Source of the DNA: Caballeronia sordidicola
GTDB lineage: Bacteria; Pseudomonadota; Gammaproteobacteria; Burkholderiales; Burkholderiaceae
NCBI RefSeq assembly: GCF_002220365.1
Contig: NZ_MTHB01000160.1
Location: 1-32,967 of the forward strand
Length of the DNA stretch: 32,967 nt
Reading direction: 5' to 3'
Shown here: positions 8,048 to 17,225 of the stretch, one piece after another
How positions within the stretch are numbered: the stretch's first letter is position 1
Layout of the letters: each line of letters begins with the position of its first letter
The notes under the pieces: model-generated
What the model was told of the DNA's origin: nothing
The model's input: the letters and a program-made list of their open reading frames with translations, nothing else
The model's database searches: none
Made by a program: the position numbers and the translations under genes

Positions 8048-10866
8048 AACTCACTTTTCCACACTCGCTTACAGCCCAGTGCGCGCTCGTCGTCTCCTGC
8101 CTCGCCGCCTTGGTAGTCGCGGTCGGTGCCACCAGCCTTTACTCATTGGACGGTTCGGCGCACGCGCTTCGGCTCTTGGCCGACGATCGGCTGGCGCGCC
8201 TGGAGGATGCACAGGATCTGGCGCAGCACACCCTGATGATCGAGCGTCTCGCGTTGCAGTTGTCCAGCGACGATACGGTCGACGCCGTGCGCGAGACGCA
8301 TCGGCACGTCCTCGAACAGTTGGCGTCCTTCGATCGTCTGGTGGGGCGTCTCGCCTCGGCGACCGCGCGCGACGACCCCGGTGGCGACACGCTGGCGCTG
8401 CATCGATCGAGCCAGCGCTTTCGCAACACGGTCAACATCGAGGCGCAGGTGCGCGAAACCGCGCTGCGCGAGCGTGCCGTGGTCTCGTCCACGGCCCGGC
8501 CCGAGGGGTCACTCGCCAGCCTCGACGATGATTTGCTCGGCCAGGCCGGCGCCTTGGCGGTCGCGGCACGCCAACAGTCGGACTACTTGACGCGCGATTA
8601 CCGCCAAGCGGTTCAAGATCTGGCCGAAAGCTCGGACCGCACGCGCGCATGGGTGGGCGCGGAAGTCGCGCTGAGCCTGCTGCTCACCTGGCTGATAACC
8701 CGCGTATTTCTCGGTCGTCATGTCGTGGCACGGCTGCGCCGGGTGAGCCACACGCTGCGGCACGGTGACGTGGAGAGCGCGCAGACCGGCCTCCCGGTGC
8801 AGGGGGACGACGAGATTGCCGACATGGCGCGCGCAGTCGAGCAGTTCCTTGAAGACCGGCGCCAGCGCGGAAAAGCCGAGGACGAGCTAAAGCAGCTCAA
8901 CGCTGAACTGGAGTCCCGCGTCGCGCAGCGCACGGCCGAACTCAGCAGGGCGCTTGCCGGCCGGACGGCGGAGATCGTCGAACGCAAGCACGCCGAAGAT
9001 GCCGCGCGGGCAAGCGAGCGCTTCCTGAGCAGCATCATCGAAAACATCCCGGACATGATCTTCGTCAAGGAGGCGGCGACCCTGCACTTCGTGCGCTTTA
9101 ACAAGGCGGCGGAACAACTGCTTGGCTACAAGCGCGAGGAACTCATCGGCCGATCCGTCCATGACCTGTTTCCCGCGCATGAAGCGGATTTCTTCGCGCT
9201 GGACGATCGTACCGTGCTGGATTCGCGGGAAATGGTCGACGTGCCGGAGGAGCAGGTCCATACGCGCCACGGCGTGCGCTTCGTGCACACGATGAAGATC
9301 CCGATCCCGGATGCCCGTGGCGAGCCGCAGTTCCTGCTCGGCATCTCGCGCGACATTACGGAGCACAAGCGTGCCGACGAGGAACTGCGGCGCTATCGCG
9401 AGCGACTCGAAGAGATGGTCCTCGAACGAACAGCCGAATTGGCCGTCGCAAAGGAACACGCCGATGCGGCCAACCAGGCCAAGAGCGACTTTCTCGCGCA
9501 CATGAGCCACGAGCGGCGCACGCCGTTGAACGGGATTCTGGGTTACGCGCAGATCCTTGGCCGCGATAAGAGCCTCGACCAACGGCAGATCGACGGGATC
9601 CGGGTGATCCAGCGCAGCGGCGACCACCTGCTTACGCTCATCAACGACATCCTGGATATGGCTAAAATCGAGGCCGGGAAGATGGAGCTCAACCTCTGCG
9701 ACATTCAACTCGACCGGTTCATCCATTTCATTGCCGAGACGATCCGGGTGAAGGCGACGGAAAAGGGGCTTGCCTTCGCCTGCGAGCTGGCCCCCGATCT
9801 GCCCGCGGGCGTGCGCGTCGACGAAAAACGGCTGCGCCAGGTACTGCTCAATCTGCTCTCCAATGCAATTACATTTACCGAAGAAGGGAGCGTGCGTCTG
9901 CGCGTCGGTTTCCTGCCGCCGGCGCGGCTGTTTTTCGAGGTAGAGGACACAGGCATCGGCATAGACGATGTGCATCTGAAGGCAATCTTCCGGCCTTTCG
10001 AACAGGTGAGCGACAATCGACGCTGGCTGGGAGGCACGGGACTGGGACTCACCATCAGCCAGCAGCTCTCGCGTCTGATGGGCGGCGAGATCCATGTCGC
10101 GAGCCGCCGTGGCGCTGGGAGCTCCTTCTCGTTCGAGCTGAACGCGCCGGCGGTGGTGCCTCATGCGGCTGTCGTCCCACCGGAGCGGTTTATAGGTGGC
10201 TACAAGGGAGCGCGCAAGACCGTCCTGGTCGTGGATGACGTGGCCGAAAACCGCGCCGTCGCGGTCGATTTGCTCAGCCAACTCGGATTTGACACGGCGG
10301 TGGCCGGTAACGGGCTGGAAGCCCTCGAGAAAGTGAAATCCCTACGGCCGGCGCTCGTCCTGATGGACGTTGTCATGCCAGGCATGGACGGGCTGGAAGC
10401 CATACGCCGCCTGCGCCAGATGCCGGAGTTCCGGGATTTGCCCGTCGTCGCTGTCTCCGCCGGCGCCTCCGGGTCCGATGCGGCGCAAAGCCTGGCGGCC
10501 GGCGCGAATGCCTTTCTGCCTAAACCGATCGACTTCAACAGGCTGTTATCAAAGGTCGCAGCCCTCCTGAATATCGAATGGAGCGACGAGGTTCGCCAGG
10601 CGGAAGTCGCCGGACCAAGTGAAGCGGCAGCATCCGTTGCCGATCCTTCCATCGAAACCTTGATCGCGCCGCCGCCGGAGGAAATCGAAGCGCTGCATCA
10701 TCTGGCGCGACTCGGTGACATGAAAGCGATCGCGAAGCACGCCACCCATCTGCCCGAACTCGACGAGCGCTACCGTGCTTTCGCCGATCATGTTTACCGG
10801 CTCGCAAAGGATTACCGGTCCAAGGCAATCCTCAGCTTTGTCGAGCGATATCTGATAGAGAGGTAG
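8044..10866 (+). CDS. Hybrid sensor histidine kinase (TorS-like layout)
   Basis: A 940-residue inner-membrane kinase. TM1 is at about 10-30, a roughly 170-residue periplasmic helical region follows, and TM2 is near 204-225 (ALSLLLTWLITRVFLG). Then come a HAMP linker (225-278), coiled coil, a PAS domain (about 323-445; NIPDMIFVKE...GISRDITEHK) and HisKA with H489. The HATPase domain has the N-box LLNLLSNAITFTEEG, G1 DTGIGI (D635) and G2 GGTGLGL. The receiver domain spans about 726-848, with D775 in LMDVVMPGMDG and K in FLPKPID. A helical tail without a clear Hpt HxxKG motif ends the protein. The phospho-acceptor box reads SHERRTPLN where SHELRTPLN is usual. The TTG at 8044 overlaps the binding-protein stop, with GGGAA upstream. 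No response regulator follows, so its phosphorelay partner must be elsewhere. Confidence 0.9.
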   Translation: MKLTFPHSLTAQCALVVSCLAALVVAVGATSLYSLDGSAHALRLLADDRLARLEDAQDLAQHTLMIERLALQLSSDDTVDAVRETHRHVLEQLASFDRLVGRLASATARDDPGGDTLALHRSSQRFRNTVNIEAQVRETALRERAVVSSTARPEGSLASLDDDLLGQAGALAVAARQQSDYLTRDYRQAVQDLAESSDRTRAWVGAEVALSLLLTWLITRVFLGRHVVARLRRVSHTLRHGDVESAQTGLPVQGDDEIADMARAVEQFLEDRRQRGKAEDELKQLNAELESRVAQRTAELSRALAGRTAEIVERKHAEDAARASERFLSSIIENIPDMIFVKEAATLHFVRFNKAAEQLLGYKREELIGRSVHDLFPAHEADFFALDDRTVLDSREMVDVPEEQVHTRHGVRFVHTMKIPIPDARGEPQFLLGISRDITEHKRADEELRRYRERLEEMVLERTAELAVAKEHADAANQAKSDFLAHMSHERRTPLNGILGYAQILGRDKSLDQRQIDGIRVIQRSGDHLLTLINDILDMAKIEAGKMELNLCDIQLDRFIHFIAETIRVKATEKGLAFACELAPDLPAGVRVDEKRLRQVLLNLLSNAITFTEEGSVRLRVGFLPPARLFFEVEDTGIGIDDVHLKAIFRPFEQVSDNRRWLGGTGLGLTISQQLSRLMGGEIHVASRRGAGSSFSFELNAPAVVPHAAVVPPERFIGGYKGARKTVLVVDDVAENRAVAVDLLSQLGFDTAVAGNGLEALEKVKSLRPALVLMDVVMPGMDGLEAIRRLRQMPEFRDLPVVAVSAGASGSDAAQSLAAGANAFLPKPIDFNRLLSKVAALLNIEWSDEVRQAEVAGPSEAAASVADPSIETLIAPPPEEIEALHHLARLGDMKAIAKHATHLPELDERYRAFADHVYRLAKDYRSKAILSFVERYLIER

Positions 10867-10941
10867 GTTCCGTGACCCGTCGTATCCAATGCCTGTGGCG
10901 CAGCGTGGGGTGCCTCTCAGGTCTGTGTGACGCGTGTTCGC

Positions 10942-13404
10942 TCAGAGGTGGAGGGCGATGGAGAAGTTGGCCCCCTGCCATGTTTGGCTTGCAGTCCAGA
11001 AGAAGGTGAATGTAAGAGGCGACCCCGCTTGGGCTGCCTGCGTGGGCAGGTCGACGTAGTAGATGGCGACCGCGGTGGCGGCGGATGTCGTGTCCTGCCA
11101 TGTGTTCCAGTTATCGATCGACCAGCGCAGACGGAAAGGTACGTCCAGAGGAATGCGAACTGTCTTGCCCGCCGCCATTGACGGTAATTGACGATCGAAA
11201 TTCCAGACCTCGAGCGTGCTCGTAGCGCGCGGAGTTCCGCCCGCCGTCGGCTGGTAGCGGTTAGCGACTACATCCAGCCGGTCGAAGACACGATTATCCG
11301 AAACGGATCGAACAAGCTTGATATATTCGGCGTGCGCCCATGCCAGCGGCATGGCAGAGCCCGTCGGTCCTCCGGTGACGAACGGAGTGTTCTGCAGATT
11401 GGGCATATCCCACACTTGCTCTGGAAGCAAACCGCGCGAGCCAGCGAACGCCTCAAGATACCGAATGTAGGGTTTGGGGTCGTTGCCAGCGCTCAGTTCG
11501 TAATGGCCGCGTTCGCCGGTGTGCAATGGCCAGGGGCGGCCTACACCGAAGGAGCAGCCAGCGTACCAGTCCTGACCAAGATCCCCCTGACCATAACCAT
11601 CGTGGTTATACCGGTAGAAACCAGGCCCCTGCAGTAGACTTTTCTTGATGATCGCATCGACAACCTTGACTGAATTGACAATGATGGGATCGTCCGCGCC
11701 GCGCACGCCATACCGCACCAGTTCCAGAAAGCCCGCGTCCACGACGTCTCGTGCGTCGTACGTCTGATTCCAAAGGGTCACCTGGACAACGTTGGGATCT
11801 TCCGGAAAATCGAAGTCTCTTGCGCCGCCCTTGACGTGCGTCGGCAAAATGCGGACGTAGTGTTGCGAAACGTCTGGCAGTAGTGTGCCTTGTGTGGTGA
11901 CGCACCATGCCTCGAGATGCGCCTCAAGGAAGTCAGCGTATTCGAGCAGAAATTGAGCCGTAGCCGGGTCCGCCCATTTATCGGCGGCGCAAACTAGCGC
12001 TGCTATGTTCGATGCGAGAGTCGATGGCGAATAACCTTCTAGCTCTTCCCATCGCTCCTGCTGGGTCATCGGGCCATTCATGATCAGCGCCCTGGTGGCA
12101 GCCAGCACCATCCCCGTCGGGTCGAACTGCTGGAGCAAACCGGCCTCGCTCAGGTGATAGGCCAGGATGACAGGAAACGAATATTCATCAAGCTGCGAGC
12201 AGTCCCCTGGCCACGGCTCTCCGTCGATGAAGAACTTCTGATGGAAGCTGCCATCCGCCGACTGGGAGGAGGCCAGAAACATGAGCCCTCGCAACGGCGC
12301 ATCTTCTTCGCCCGCGGCAAGGAGCGCGATTGCGCTCTGGCACATATCACGCGGCCACACCATGTGATAGCCGCAAGCCAGGTCCGTGATCGTCTGCCCC
12401 CAAGGAATGCTTAACGAGGCCACTAGCGCTCCGTCAGCCGTCTTGTCTTCATGTGCGAGCAGGATGTTCCGACTTTTATTGAAAAGTGAATCACCGTCGC
12501 CGGTGGTCCCTGGTTTCGGCACGAACGGCGTAGGAACTGCTGCTTTCCAGCCCTGGTTAAATGCCTGCAGATGGCTGTAAGTGCCGGCCGGCCCGTCAAA
12601 CGGATACGATAGCGCCTCGGAAATGGCGGTCAGCGCGTTGTTGGGGGAGCTCTGAGTGATAGGGGTTGCTTCATCGATGCAGAACGCCAGTGCCAGTACA
12701 AATTCATTTTGCCCAGGTGCGCGTTTGATCTCCGCCGTCAAAGCGACGTATCCGCCCTTGGCCGAATCGTAATTCCAGACCGGCAACCGTTTGTTGGCGA
12801 TGATATCGGTCCAGCCGTCGTTGACACCCACGAATCCGCAACTGGTCATCCCAAAGCCGCAGTCTGCTCCCAAGGCCAGCCAATAATTTGCGCGCGTAGC
12901 CACCAGCCGATCCCCATTTGAGGTGCTTGCGCGGTAGGCAGCGTTTTCGGCTCCATAACCCGCCATATGAGGCGCCAGAAGCGCATAGACGTGAAGCTTA
13001 TCCAGGAAAGGCTGGGCTCCCTGCAATGTCGTACGAACTAAAAGGCAGGATGCACCGGGTTCAGCGATCACGTCCTGCACAACCGTGTAGGGCTGTCCGA
13101 TAGCCTGGGAGGTCAGCTGGAAAGACAGGGCTTGTGGCTCCGGAAATGTGCACTGGTACGTGAAATCCTTCTGCGTATCGTGAAAGAAGGTCGTCCCGTC
13201 GGTGATGATGAGCTGAAAGTCACGTACTTGCGGGGTGTCAACGTCTGGAAAGTAAATTTCGGTGAGGATGCCCCCTGCGCTCGTGTACCACACCTGGCTG
13301 GACAAGGAGTACGCGGTGCCGACGGCATCCTTGTCCGCGCGGCTCCAATTGAGCGGATTACCTGGCGCGCCGGGAGCCGAGTTGGATTGAAGCAAGTTTG
13401 CCAT
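10942..13404 (-). CDS. GH15 glucoamylase-like glucan hydrolase
   Basis: An 820-residue glycoside hydrolase family 15 protein, expected to release glucose from alpha-glucans. An N-terminal beta-sandwich domain of the glucodextranase type (about 1-270; TAYSLSSQVWYTSAGGILTE) precedes the (alpha/alpha)6 barrel. Barrel landmarks are CGYHMVWPRDMCQSAIALLA, DCSQLDEYSFPVILAYHL, the general-acid segment QERWEELEGYSPSTLASNIA, and GVGRPWPLHTGERGHYELSA, which carries the second catalytic glutamate. A short beta-rich tail follows. I prefer the ATG at 13404, because GGAG lies eight bases upstream; the ATG at 13419 has no such site. No signal peptide is visible, so it should act on cytosolic glycogen or maltodextrins. 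It is alone on its strand between convergent and divergent neighbours. Confidence 0.9.
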   Translation of the reverse strand: MANLLQSNSAPGAPGNPLNWSRADKDAVGTAYSLSSQVWYTSAGGILTEIYFPDVDTPQVRDFQLIITDGTTFFHDTQKDFTYQCTFPEPQALSFQLTSQAIGQPYTVVQDVIAEPGASCLLVRTTLQGAQPFLDKLHVYALLAPHMAGYGAENAAYRASTSNGDRLVATRANYWLALGADCGFGMTSCGFVGVNDGWTDIIANKRLPVWNYDSAKGGYVALTAEIKRAPGQNEFVLALAFCIDEATPITQSSPNNALTAISEALSYPFDGPAGTYSHLQAFNQGWKAAVPTPFVPKPGTTGDGDSLFNKSRNILLAHEDKTADGALVASLSIPWGQTITDLACGYHMVWPRDMCQSAIALLAAGEEDAPLRGLMFLASSQSADGSFHQKFFIDGEPWPGDCSQLDEYSFPVILAYHLSEAGLLQQFDPTGMVLAATRALIMNGPMTQQERWEELEGYSPSTLASNIAALVCAADKWADPATAQFLLEYADFLEAHLEAWCVTTQGTLLPDVSQHYVRILPTHVKGGARDFDFPEDPNVVQVTLWNQTYDARDVVDAGFLELVRYGVRGADDPIIVNSVKVVDAIIKKSLLQGPGFYRYNHDGYGQGDLGQDWYAGCSFGVGRPWPLHTGERGHYELSAGNDPKPYIRYLEAFAGSRGLLPEQVWDMPNLQNTPFVTGGPTGSAMPLAWAHAEYIKLVRSVSDNRVFDRLDVVANRYQPTAGGTPRATSTLEVWNFDRQLPSMAAGKTVRIPLDVPFRLRWSIDNWNTWQDTTSAATAVAIYYVDLPTQAAQAGSPLTFTFFWTASQTWQGANFSIALHL

Positions 13405-13437
13405 GGCGTTTCGCTCCATTATTTCTTACCGTTATAG

Positions 13438-13608
13438 GGCGCAGAAATAGCGAATGCGAGCTTGGACGTCTATGCCAAACGTCATCCATATATAAAACAC
13501 GAGTACTTTGCTTTGCATTATCCGAAAAAGCTCGCACAGATGGCCGAAAAGGGTGTTCCTGGCCCCGCAGCCGGAATGCCCGGTGCGCCAGTACCCGCCT
13601 CGCTTTGA
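13438..13608 (+). pseudogene. C-terminal remnant of an unrecognised gene
   Basis: Between the divergent glucoamylase and ABC-F genes, one frame reads without interruption for 56 codons and looks like genuine protein: DVYAKRHPYIKHEYFALHYP, then KKLAQMAEKGVPGPAAG and a Pro/Ala-rich end. An in-frame TAG at 13435 precedes it, and no ATG lies near the beginning. I read it as the tail of a gene whose front was lost. I do not recognise the family. It overlaps the expected glucoamylase promoter. Confidence 0.35.
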
Positions 13609-13719
13609 GGCCGGCGGGCGCCGCAACGCGCAAGCGGCTCTTCAATCGTGCGGCCAGAAAAGAGAAGGGCATGTACGTCGGGTCGGCTATCATGCCTGTC
13701 CTCTCCGAAGTAGCTCCTT

Positions 13720-15399
13720 ATGATTTCCGTCCGTAATGTCACGCTGCGCCGCGGTGTCAATGTCGTACTCGACAGCGCGTCCGTCACCTTCACCCCCGGC
13801 GAAAAGATTGGCCTTGTCGGCCGCAATGGCGCCGGCAAGTCGTCCTTCTTCGGCCTTCTCAACGGCACGCTGCACGAAGATGGCGGCGAGTTTTCGATTC
13901 CCCCTGCATGGAAGATGGGCCAGGTTGCGCAGGAGATGCCGGAGACCGAGCAAAGCGCGACCGACTTCGTAGTCGACGGTGACACCGGACTGCTGGCCGC
14001 GCAGGCCGAAGTAGCCGCCGCTGAGGCCAGCGACGATGGCATGCGCATGGCGCACGCCTACATGGCCCTGCACGACGCTGGTGCACATGATGCCCCCGCA
14101 CGGGCCGAAGCGCTGATCCAGGGCCTTGGCTTCAGTGCTGCGCAGCTTAGCCAGCCGGTCAACAGTTTCTCCGGCGGCTGGCGCATGCGGCTGCAACTGG
14201 CGCGCGCGCTCATGTGCCCGTCCGACTTGCTATTGCTCGACGAACCGACCAATCACCTCGACCTCGACGCGCTGGTCTGGCTGGAAGCGTGGCTCAAGCG
14301 CTATCAAGGAACCTTGGTCGTGATCAGCCACGATCGCGAATTCCTCGACGCGGTGACGCAGGTGACGGTGCACGTCGACAACGCCAAGCTCGTGCGTTAT
14401 GGCGGCAACTACAGCAAGTTCGAAGACATGCGCGCTGAGCAGATGCTGTTGCAGCAGGCCTCGATGGCCAAGCAGGCGGACAAGATCGCCCACCTGCAGA
14501 AATTCATCGACCGTTTCAAGGCCACAGCCTCGAAGGCAAAGCAGGCGCAGAGCCGGGTCAAGGCGCTCGAGCGCATGGAGAAGATCGCACCGGTGCTTGC
14601 CGACGCAGACTTCACCTTCGAGTTCAAGGAGCCGCTCAACGTCCCGAACCCGCTGTTGTCGATGCTGGACGCGAGCTTCGGCTACCCGGCGCCGGACGAC
14701 GCACCGCCGGGCACGCCGCCCACGGTCATCGTGCGGGGCATCGACCGATCCGTGCTGGCCGGGCAGCGCATCGGCATCCTCGGTGCCAACGGCCAAGGCA
14801 AGTCCACGCTGGTGAAGACGGTGGCCCACGAGCTGGCGCTGATTGCCGGCGAAATCAGCGAAGGTAAAGGCCTGAACATCGGCTACTTCGCGCAGCAGGA
14901 ACTCGACGTGCTGCGTCCTCTCGACACGCCGTTGGAACACATGATCCGCCTTGCCAAGGACACGCCGGCGAACATGCGCGCGCCCGGCCAGAGTGGCACC
15001 GAACAATCGCTTCGCACCTTCCTCGGCACCTTCAACTTCAGTGGTGACATGGTCCATCAGAAGGTCGGCACGATGAGCGGCGGCGAAAAGGCGCGGCTTG
15101 TGTTGTGCATGATCGTATGGCAGCGTCCCAACCTGCTGCTGCTCGACGAGCCTACCAACCACCTCGACCTGGCCACACGCGAAGCGCTGGGCATGGCCCT
15201 CAACGAATTCGAAGGCACAGTGTTGCTGGTCAGTCACGACCGGTCCCTGCTGCGCGCGGTATGTGACGAGTTCTGGCTCGTCACCAAGGGTGGCGTCGAG
15301 CCCTTCGACGGCGATCTGGACGATTACCAGCAGTTCCTGCGCGACGAAGCCCGGCGCATGCGCGAGCAGGCTGCCGGGGAGCAGAAGGTCGTCGCCTGA
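13720..15399 (+). CDS. ABC-F family ATPase (YheS-type)
   Basis: A 559-residue soluble protein with two tandem ABC ATPase domains and no membrane segments. ABC-F proteins bind the ribosomal E-site to modulate translation. Domain 1 has Walker A GRNGAGKS (34-41), signature NSFSGGWRMRLQLARAL and Walker B LLLLDEPTNHLDLDALVWLE, then ISHDREFLD. The linker (P-site tRNA interaction motif region) is rich in Lys/Gln: FIDRFKATASKAKQAQSRVK. Domain 2 has Walker A GANGQGKS (about 355), signature MSGGEKARL and LLLLDEPTNHLDLATREAL. It lacks the long charged C-terminal extension of E. coli YheS and ends in EQKVVA. Codon use and strong conservation suggest a core chromosomal gene. It is followed after 79 bases by rhlE in the same direction. 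Confidence 0.92.
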   Translation: MISVRNVTLRRGVNVVLDSASVTFTPGEKIGLVGRNGAGKSSFFGLLNGTLHEDGGEFSIPPAWKMGQVAQEMPETEQSATDFVVDGDTGLLAAQAEVAAAEASDDGMRMAHAYMALHDAGAHDAPARAEALIQGLGFSAAQLSQPVNSFSGGWRMRLQLARALMCPSDLLLLDEPTNHLDLDALVWLEAWLKRYQGTLVVISHDREFLDAVTQVTVHVDNAKLVRYGGNYSKFEDMRAEQMLLQQASMAKQADKIAHLQKFIDRFKATASKAKQAQSRVKALERMEKIAPVLADADFTFEFKEPLNVPNPLLSMLDASFGYPAPDDAPPGTPPTVIVRGIDRSVLAGQRIGILGANGQGKSTLVKTVAHELALIAGEISEGKGLNIGYFAQQELDVLRPLDTPLEHMIRLAKDTPANMRAPGQSGTEQSLRTFLGTFNFSGDMVHQKVGTMSGGEKARLVLCMIVWQRPNLLLLDEPTNHLDLATREALGMALNEFEGTVLLVSHDRSLLRAVCDEFWLVTKGGVEPFDGDLDDYQQFLRDEARRMREQAAGEQKVVA

Positions 15400-15478
15400 G
15401 TCAAGCCCTGGCACATTGTTCTGCGCGGCGCAACCAGGTGGTAACGCTAGAATTGATGCTTTATCCCGGAATACGCGA

Positions 15479-16933
15479 ATGTCTTTTGCCTCGCTTGGCC
15501 TGATTGATCCCTTGCTGCGTAATCTGCAGGACCTCGATTACCACACACCTACGCCGGTGCAGGCCAAGGCGATCCCTGCTGTGCTCAGTGGCCGGGACGT
15601 CATGGCTGCGGCACAGACCGGCACCGGCAAGACGGCGGGTTTTGCGTTGCCGCTGTTGCAACGGCTGGTGGAACACGGGACGGCGGTGTCCAGCAACCGC
15701 GCGCGTGTTCTGGTGCTGGTGCCCACGCGTGAACTGGCCGAACAAGTGCTGCAAAGCTTTATTGATTACGGCAAAGGCCTCGACTTACGATTTCTGGCCG
15801 CCTATGGCGGTGTGAGTATCAACCCGCAGATGATGACGTTGCGCAAAGGCGTGGATGTGCTCGTTGCCACGCCGGGCCGTTTGCTAGATCTCAATCGCCA
15901 GAACGCAGTGCAGTTTGATCAAGTACAAACGCTCGTGCTTGATGAAGCCGATCGCATGCTGGATCTGGGCTTTGCGCGCGAACTCAACGCCGTCTTTGCT
16001 GCCTTGCCCGCTCAGCGCCAGACCCTGCTGTTCTCTGCCACGTTCACCGATGATATCCGCGCCATGGCGGCGACTATCCTCCGCGGCCCGGTCAACATCA
16101 GTGTCGGATCGCCCAATGCCACGGCAAGCAACATCAAGCAGTGGGTAGTGCCGGTGGATAAAAAGAACAAGCCTGAGCTCTTCATGCACCTGGTGGCTCA
16201 GAACAACTGGGAGCACGCACTGGTGTTCGTCAAAACCCGCATTGGCGTGGATTACCTCGCGGCCATGCTGGATGAAGCGGGCTATGCAGTCGACACCATC
16301 CACGGCGACAAACCGCAACCCGCGCGCCTGCGTGCGCTGGAGCGCTTCAAGACGGGCGAAGTGCACATGCTCGTAGCCACCGATGTAGCTTCGCGCGGGC
16401 TGGATATCGACGACCTGCCGCTGGTGATCAACGTTGATTTGCCGATCGTGGCGCAAGACTATGTGCATCGTATTGGCCGTACCGGCCGCGCGGGCGCCAG
16501 CGGTGTGGCGGTGTCGCTTGTGTGTGCCGATGAAGCGCCCCAACTGGCCGCGATTGAAGCGCTGATCCGGCAAACGCTGCCCCGTGAAGAAGAAGCGGGT
16601 TTCGAAGCCGAACACCGCGTGCCGCAAACGAGTGCGACGGGACAGATCATCAAGAAACCCAAAAAGCCCAAGAAGCCGAAAATGCCGAAAATACCACCAG
16701 CTGCGCCGGGCGCCACGCGGGTGCTCAGCAAGATACTGCGCCCGCAAAGTGGCGAACATGCTCGCAAGCCTGCGGTTCAGCGTGCTGTGGCCGAGGATAA
16801 AGGCACAAGCTTCTCCAGCGGTAACCCATTCAGCGCGCAAAAGCCACGCAGCAAACCCGCCAGCAAGCCAGTTGCGGGTTCTGTCAAGCCGGCTGGCAAA
16901 CCCGATGGTGGCCGCGGCAAACGCCAACCCTGA
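15479..16933 (+). CDS. rhlE: DEAD-box ATP-dependent RNA helicase RhlE
   Basis: A 484-residue RhlE-type helicase, acting in ribosome maturation and RNA turnover. The N-terminal Q-motif region is SFASLGLIDPLLRNLQDLDY. Motif I is AAQTGTGKT (K51), followed by PTRELAEQV, TPGRLLDL, DEAD at 155-158 (LDEADRMLDLG) and motif III SATF. The second RecA domain has VFVKTRIGVDYLA, DVASRGLDIDDLP and HRIGRTGRAG. The C-terminal tail is basic, with KKPKKPKKPKMPKIPP and further Lys/Ala/Pro/Ser repeats, as usual for RNA-binding tails. The ATG at 15479 fits the family start; the frame stays open upstream into the ABC-F gene but that part is unrelated. The stop lies exactly where a transposase relic on the other strand begins, so the last residues may have been altered. 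Confidence 0.93.
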   Translation: MSFASLGLIDPLLRNLQDLDYHTPTPVQAKAIPAVLSGRDVMAAAQTGTGKTAGFALPLLQRLVEHGTAVSSNRARVLVLVPTRELAEQVLQSFIDYGKGLDLRFLAAYGGVSINPQMMTLRKGVDVLVATPGRLLDLNRQNAVQFDQVQTLVLDEADRMLDLGFARELNAVFAALPAQRQTLLFSATFTDDIRAMAATILRGPVNISVGSPNATASNIKQWVVPVDKKNKPELFMHLVAQNNWEHALVFVKTRIGVDYLAAMLDEAGYAVDTIHGDKPQPARLRALERFKTGEVHMLVATDVASRGLDIDDLPLVINVDLPIVAQDYVHRIGRTGRAGASGVAVSLVCADEAPQLAAIEALIRQTLPREEEAGFEAEHRVPQTSATGQIIKKPKKPKKPKMPKIPPAAPGATRVLSKILRPQSGEHARKPAVQRAVAEDKGTSFSSGNPFSAQKPRSKPASKPVAGSVKPAGKPDGGRGKRQP

Positions 16934-17225
16934 TCGATGTACTGCCGCGTCGCCTCGAAATAACTGAAGGGGATTCCGTCGCGATGAAGTGCAGGGGCAT
17001 CAGCCGGCTGGCCGCATCATCGATAAACACGAGTAAGCTGCACGCCGGCGCGCGTTCCTCGAACCAGCGATGATCGCTGCCGTCGATCTGGATCAGCTCG
17101 CCGGGGGCACGAACGCCGCTTCCTCGGCTGGTGGATCTTGCGCGGACGCTGCTTGCGCGGAACCCACAGGCCGGCGTCGGTCCAAAGGATCCGCAACTCC
17201 TCCACAATTTCCTGCATTTAGTTTC
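16934..17225 (-). pseudogene. Transposase relic (ISNCY/IS1202-like, rve catalytic core)
   Basis: Pieces of one transposase are spread over the three minus-strand frames. The first is LRILWTDAGLWVPRKQRPRK (with IHQPR following) near 17205-17125. After a frame change comes GELIQIDGSDHRWFEERAPA, including the first catalytic aspartate (IDG), then LLVFIDDAASRLMPLHF with the second. After another frame change comes PFSYFEATRQYIDQG, ending at the rhlE stop. The order and motifs match the DDE integrase core of ISNCY-type elements. Both ends and the remaining two-thirds of the protein are missing, so it is inert. Confidence 0.75.

Noticed and set aside
8887..10281. 464-codon minus-strand frame opposite the hybrid kinase
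   Set aside because: It is antisense to a fully supported kinase and its sequence has no recognisable motif; long antisense frames are expected at this GC content.
14230..15414. 394-codon minus-strand frame opposite the ABC-F gene
   Set aside because: It mirrors conserved ABC motifs of the plus strand and has no independent support.
15884..16927. 347-codon minus-strand frame opposite rhlE
   Set aside because: It is antisense to helicase motifs, with no ribosome binding site or domain.
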